Source of the DNA: Marinobacterium_E sp035458585
Lineage (GTDB): Bacteria > Pseudomonadota > Gammaproteobacteria > Pseudomonadales > Balneatricaceae
Length of the DNA: 25,508 nucleotides
Direction: 5' to 3'
NCBI GenBank assembly: GCA_035458585.1
Contig: DATHZN010000024.1
Location: forward strand, 1-25,508
Shown here: positions 22,211-25,508 of the stretch, one piece after another
Layout of the letters: each line of letters opens with the position of its first letter
Numbering within the stretch: the stretch's first letter is position 1
Program-made: the position numbers and the translations under genes
Notes under the pieces: generated by a model
Told to the model about the DNA's origin: nothing
Database searches by the model: none
The model's input: only the letters and a program-made list of their open reading frames with translations

Positions 22211-24556
22211 ATGACACTCAAAACGAGAATTTTAAGTGCGATTATCGGTGTGGGTATATTGCCTCTCGTCATCGCATCCAGTATCAACTTCTTTCTCACC
22301 TCCACTGAGGTCGAAACTGCGTTAAAAGAGGAGAACTATGCCCGTCTGACAGCCATGCGTGAAGAGAAGGCCGAGGCGATCTCAATTTATATCGACGGAC
22401 TCGATAAACTCATGCACACGTTGGCGCGGAGCCAGTCCATTACCGGCGCGACTCGCTTAATGGATCGAGAATTTAGAGCATCGTTCGAACGGGCACAAAC
22501 CTTTGATACGCCATATAACGAGACGGGTCTCGAAAATTACTTTGCGAACGAGTTTGGCCAGCTATATCGACAAACTAATGGCGAGCAGAGTGCCCGCTTC
22601 GGCGAAAACATTTTTCAGCAGCTTGACGATGCGGCCCGCTTCTTCCAGTCCCGTTACATAGCCGACAACCCAAACGCCTCCGGAAAGAAGGATGAACTGC
22701 TCAGTGTTGAGGAGGCCGCTCTGGTCCCCAACGGTTATGACAGCTTACACGCTCTCTATCACACAGAACTGCGCTATATTCAGCGAGAATATGGGTTTTA
22801 CGACCTCTTCCTGATCAACAACGATGGCCGGGTCATCTACTCCGTCTTTAAAGAGACTGACTTCGCGACCTCTCTTACCCAAGGTCCCTTCGCACAATCG
22901 GGCCTGGCTGCGTCATGGCGCGAGGTTCAGGGAGCTGAGCCGGGTACCATCAGAATGACTGATTTCTCACCTTACGCCCCTTCATATGAGGCCCCTGCTT
23001 CCTTCCTTTCAACCCCCGTGTTCGATGGTGAGAATCAGGTGGGGACGCTGGTTATACAACTGCCTGTCGCCCTGTTTACCGAGATCATGACCTCTAAACA
23101 GAGTTGGAAAACCGCGGGTATGGGTGATACCGGCCAGGTCTACCTTGTGGGTCCAGACAAAACCGTCCGTACTGAGACGCGGCTTTTTTTGGAGAATCCT
23201 CAACAATTTGAGCAAGATATTCTGAACTATGGCGAGAATGCGCCAGAGAAAATCGAGCAGATACTCAACCGCAAGAGCACCGTCGGTCTTTTACGCTTGT
23301 ATGAGGGGAGTGTAGAAAAGGCCCTGAACGGCGAAACGGGTGTGATGGAAGGTACCAACTACCTCGGACACAACTCGTTAATGGCCTTCGCGCCACTCAA
23401 TATCGAAGGTATGCGCTGGGCGATTATCGCCGAAATCGATACAGAGGAGGCCTTCAAGGCGCTTTCAGAAGTTCAGAGCTCAATGCTTATTGTCTCTGTA
23501 AGCGTACTCTTAGCGATGATCCTCTTCGCTGTACTCTTTGGTCTCTACATGTCTTCGCGCTTAATCAATCCAATCAAAGGGTTAGTCAATGCTCTGAACG
23601 ATATCGCGCAGGGGGACGGCGACCTCACGGTACAGCTCGACTCAGCCAAACGTCGGGATGAGATCGGTGAGCTATCAAGCGCTTTCAACACCTTCGTTAG
23701 CAAAATACGCATGGTCGTCTCCGATGTCGCCGTATCCGCCACCCAACTTAAAGGCGTCTCCGATGAGTTTGCTCGAGCCACTGAAGAGGGTCGTCACCAC
23801 ATCTCACGCCAGCGAGAGATGGCACAGAGCATCGCGAGCGCTGTGACTGAGTTCGCTGCATCGATAGACGAAGTTGCTCGAACCAGTAACGAGACACTGG
23901 TAACGATGAACCAGGCCAATGATGTAAGCCAGGCGGGCAGTGGACTGGCGTTGCGCTCGCGTGACGAAATTGAGCGCCTAGCAGAGGGGACGCGCCAGTC
24001 ATCCGAAGCGATATCGCAACTCAGCGGTGAGATTGATCAAATCAAAGAGGTGCTCAATGTCATCAACGATATTGCCGAACAGACCAGTCTGCTTGCACTG
24101 AATGCTGCTATCGAGGCCGCCCGTGCAGGTGAACAGGGGCGCGGCTTCGCAGTAGTTGCTGATGAGGTACGACAGCTCTCCTCTCGCACTCAAGAGGCCA
24201 CTGTAAATATCGCGCAGAAGATCGAGACGCTCCGCAGTGCAGCTGATGAAACTGTTCACCGCGTTCAGCGATCGCTCGAAGCAGCTCAGAGCGGCATTGA
24301 GCTTAGTAACCAGACCAACGATGGCTTGCATGAGATCAGCGATCTAGTGGGTGAGGTTAACGGTATGCAGAGCCAGGTCGCCTCGGCCGTAACCGAACAA
24401 CAGGCAGTCGTTAAGGATATAGAGACCAGTATCCTCGATATCGACAACCTATCAGAGGTCACTTTTAATGAGTCCAATCGTACCCAGGCGCGTGCCGCGG
24501 AGCTTTTACAGATGGCGCAAAGCCTACAGCAACTAGTGGGGCGGTTTAAGGTTTAA
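22211..24556 (+). CDS. Methyl-accepting chemotaxis protein
   Basis: 781-residue transmembrane chemoreceptor that signals to CheA/CheW. TM1 is at about 7-29; a large periplasmic sensor follows (about 30-420), with a Cache/PAS-like stretch YGFYDLFLINNDGRVIYSV and a membrane-proximal part containing GMGDTGQVYLVGPD and LMAFAPLNIEGMRWAIIAEID, typical of double-Cache modules. TM2 is at about 422-447, then HAMP (SRLINPIKGLVNALNDIAQGDGDL...), then the long cytoplasmic coiled coil. The hairpin tip, IAEQTSLLALNAAIEAARAG followed by EQGRGFAVVADEVRQLS (about 620-655), is highly conserved and intact. The protein ends LQQLVGRFKV and has no NWETF-type CheR-binding pentapeptide. ATG has GGAG 7 bases upstream. 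Its 3' end overlaps the convergent YigZ-like gene by 11 bases. The ligand is unknown. Confidence 0.95.
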   Translation: MTLKTRILSAIIGVGILPLVIASSINFFLTSTEVETALKEENYARLTAMREEKAEAISIYIDGLDKLMHTLARSQSITGATRLMDREFRASFERAQTFDTPYNETGLENYFANEFGQLYRQTNGEQSARFGENIFQQLDDAARFFQSRYIADNPNASGKKDELLSVEEAALVPNGYDSLHALYHTELRYIQREYGFYDLFLINNDGRVIYSVFKETDFATSLTQGPFAQSGLAASWREVQGAEPGTIRMTDFSPYAPSYEAPASFLSTPVFDGENQVGTLVIQLPVALFTEIMTSKQSWKTAGMGDTGQVYLVGPDKTVRTETRLFLENPQQFEQDILNYGENAPEKIEQILNRKSTVGLLRLYEGSVEKALNGETGVMEGTNYLGHNSLMAFAPLNIEGMRWAIIAEIDTEEAFKALSEVQSSMLIVSVSVLLAMILFAVLFGLYMSSRLINPIKGLVNALNDIAQGDGDLTVQLDSAKRRDEIGELSSAFNTFVSKIRMVVSDVAVSATQLKGVSDEFARATEEGRHHISRQREMAQSIASAVTEFAASIDEVARTSNETLVTMNQANDVSQAGSGLALRSRDEIERLAEGTRQSSEAISQLSGEIDQIKEVLNVINDIAEQTSLLALNAAIEAARAGEQGRGFAVVADEVRQLSSRTQEATVNIAQKIETLRSAADETVHRVQRSLEAAQSGIELSNQTNDGLHEISDLVGEVNGMQSQVASAVTEQQAVVKDIETSILDIDNLSEVTFNESNRTQARAAELLQMAQSLQQLVGRFKV

Positions 24557-25157
24557 ACTGAACGCTAACACCCAGATAAGCCAGCCCTTCGAGGCTGGCT
24601 GCTAATCTAGCAACGTCGCCCTCTACCACGCTCAGAGTTTTTCGCACTGTTTGACTAAACAGCTCGTTTACAATACTCACCCCAGATTGACTGAGCAGAC
24701 GCTGTATCTGAGGTTCCAGGCTGTAAGGGTACTCAATACTTAACTCACGACGCGGCTCTACCCGCTCCAGTGGCGTCACCCTGAGTAGTTCAGCAACCGC
24801 CTGAGCGTATGCACGGATCAAGCCCCCTGCGCCCAATTTAGTCCCGCCAAAGTAACGTGTTACAACGACACCCACATCACCTATCTGTTGTTGCATCAAA
24901 ACGTTGAGCATGGGTTTACCTGCAGTGCCTGTCGGCTCACCATCATCAGAACTCCCTGCAGCTCGGGGTTGTTGCGGTCCACCGAGTACATAAGCCAAAC
25001 AGTGATGACTTGCCTTGTTGTGCTCAATCCGAAGCTTGGCCTGAAGTTCATGAAGCTCAGAAGCATGATTGAGTGGAATTACCTGGGCGATAAAACGACT
25101 GCGTTTGACCTCGACCTCATGAGTAACAGGGGTCGTTGGGCGAGAGTACTGAGGCAC
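24546..25157 (-). CDS. IMPACT/YigZ family protein
   Basis: 203 residues from GTG at 25157 (E. coli YigZ has 204). The N-terminal UPF0029 domain carries EVKRSRFIAQVIPL, ASHHCLAYVLG, SSDDGEPTGTAGKPML and the phosphate-loop-like VVVTRYFGGTKLGAGGLIRAYAQAV (split: VVVTRYFGGTKLGAGG, then LIRAYAQAV). The C-terminal half is the family's ferredoxin-like domain. Eukaryotic IMPACT modulates GCN2; the bacterial role is not settled. The frame is open upstream to an ATG at 25313, but the added Arg/Cys-rich residues (RRKRRRCYWC) match nothing in the family. The GTG start has only a weak AGG upstream. It is convergent with the chemoreceptor; stop codons overlap within 11 bases. Confidence 0.9.
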   Translation of the reverse strand: MPQYSRPTTPVTHEVEVKRSRFIAQVIPLNHASELHELQAKLRIEHNKASHHCLAYVLGGPQQPRAAGSSDDGEPTGTAGKPMLNVLMQQQIGDVGVVVTRYFGGTKLGAGGLIRAYAQAVAELLRVTPLERVEPRRELSIEYPYSLEPQIQRLLSQSGVSIVNELFSQTVRKTLSVVEGDVARLAASLEGLAYLGVSVQFKP

Positions 25158-25324
25158 GGCACCTGGCTCTGTTATACGATTAAGCAAAACCCCTAGCCTA
25201 ACCAAACCTGTCACTGAGCACCAGTAACATCTCCGTCGTTTCCGCCTCAGCGTCATCGGCACCGGTGCTTTCAGATGATTATCGCAAAGGGCCCCGTCGC
25301 GTTGGAGCCACAACTCGAGAGGTA

Positions 25325-25459
25325 TTACTTGCGGTTGGGCTCCTGTTCCATCAGGTGCTTGACCTTAATAAAGCCCCAGGTCATTACAGAAGCGATGACG
25401 ATAACGCCAACAAGACTTGGGATTAGCGTTTCCAGTACATAAGGGTCCATACCAAACAT
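25325..25459 (-). CDS. Small single-TM membrane protein, 44 residues
   Basis: A short open frame on the minus strand from ATG 25459 to TAA at 25325: MFGMDPYVLETLIPSLV, then GVIVIASVMTWGFIKVK, then HLMEQEPNRK. One hydrophobic helix (about 11-30) is flanked by an acidic N-terminus and a basic/polar C-terminus, so it would sit N-out, C-in by the positive-inside rule. AGG lies 8 bases before the ATG; a second ATG at 25450 is possible. I do not recognise a family. It resembles in size the small accessory subunits of membrane complexes, but nothing in the window identifies a partner. The 167-base gap to the YigZ-like gene holds nothing else I can support. Any upstream operon partner would lie beyond the window end. 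Confidence 0.55.
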   Translation of the reverse strand: MFGMDPYVLETLIPSLVGVIVIASVMTWGFIKVKHLMEQEPNRK

Positions 25460-25508
25460 AAAGTGTGCCTGCTTTCGTCAGTTGTTTTAGTACGTTGACG
25501 ATAACGCA

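Noticed and set aside
24888..25196. Plus-strand 102-codon frame opposite the YigZ-like gene
   Set aside because: Antisense shadow of the conserved IMPACT domain.
1..25508. CRISPR array, insertion sequence, prophage, toxin-antitoxin or other defence locus, tRNA or rRNA gene
   Set aside because: No regularly spaced repeats, terminal inverted repeats, transposase, integrase or phage motifs, or tRNA/rRNA-like sequence were seen on either strand.

Overview
This window looks like chromosomal core DNA of a free-living, Gram-negative gammaproteobacterium. The evidence is gene order and content: prfB-lysS as in E. coli; lptG/lptF divergent from pepA-holC-valS; a FldB-type flavodoxin; NhaD; and LptF/LptG, which require a lipopolysaccharide outer membrane. 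A phasin-like protein, a cytochrome c', a YeeE/YedE-type sulfur-compound permease and a two-TM chemoreceptor suggest a motile aquatic or marine bacterium, possibly storing polyhydroxyalkanoate. I cannot name the genus. I see no rRNA, tRNA, insertion sequence, phage gene or CRISPR array. Coding density is high and no gap without a gene exceeds about 200 bases.

Layout. (1) 1-225: tail of a receiver domain, cut by the window edge. (2) 308-4069, minus strand: prfB, lysS, a small membrane protein and ung, tightly packed and probably one operon with a promoter before prfB. (3) 4215-6326, plus: nhaD and a cytochrome b561-type membrane protein, 3 bases apart. (4) 6329-7660, minus: phasin-like protein, flavodoxin and cytochrome c', convergent on the b561 gene. 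(5) 7846-10581, plus: a secreted Sel1-repeat protein, a YeeE/YedE permease ending in a strong terminator, and an RDD membrane protein. (6) 10683-12874, minus: lptF-lptG, the LPS-export permeases. (7) 12967-22077, plus: pepA-holC, then a four-gene ABC export operon (adaptor, ATPase, two paralogous permeases) lying where valS usually follows holC directly, then valS with its own -10 element and a terminator. (8) 22211-24556: a chemoreceptor, convergent with a minus-strand IMPACT/YigZ gene. (9) 25325-25459, minus: a 44-residue single-TM protein.

How the genes work together. prfB, lysS, valS and holC serve translation and replication; ung serves DNA repair; lptF/lptG serve envelope building. The accessory content is ion and redox related (NhaD, b561, c', flavodoxin) or export related (the MacA/MacB-like operon).

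The clearest unusual observations are these: prfB lacks the programmed +1 frameshift site in a precisely restored reading frame; an inverted repeat covers the ribosome binding site of the YeeE/YedE gene; the adaptor carries two cysteines placed symmetrically about its hairpin turn; the ABC operon interrupts holC-valS; and 11 of the 24 genes are best read from GTG or TTG. I found no convincing wholly new system. Most of the window is ordinary housekeeping DNA.
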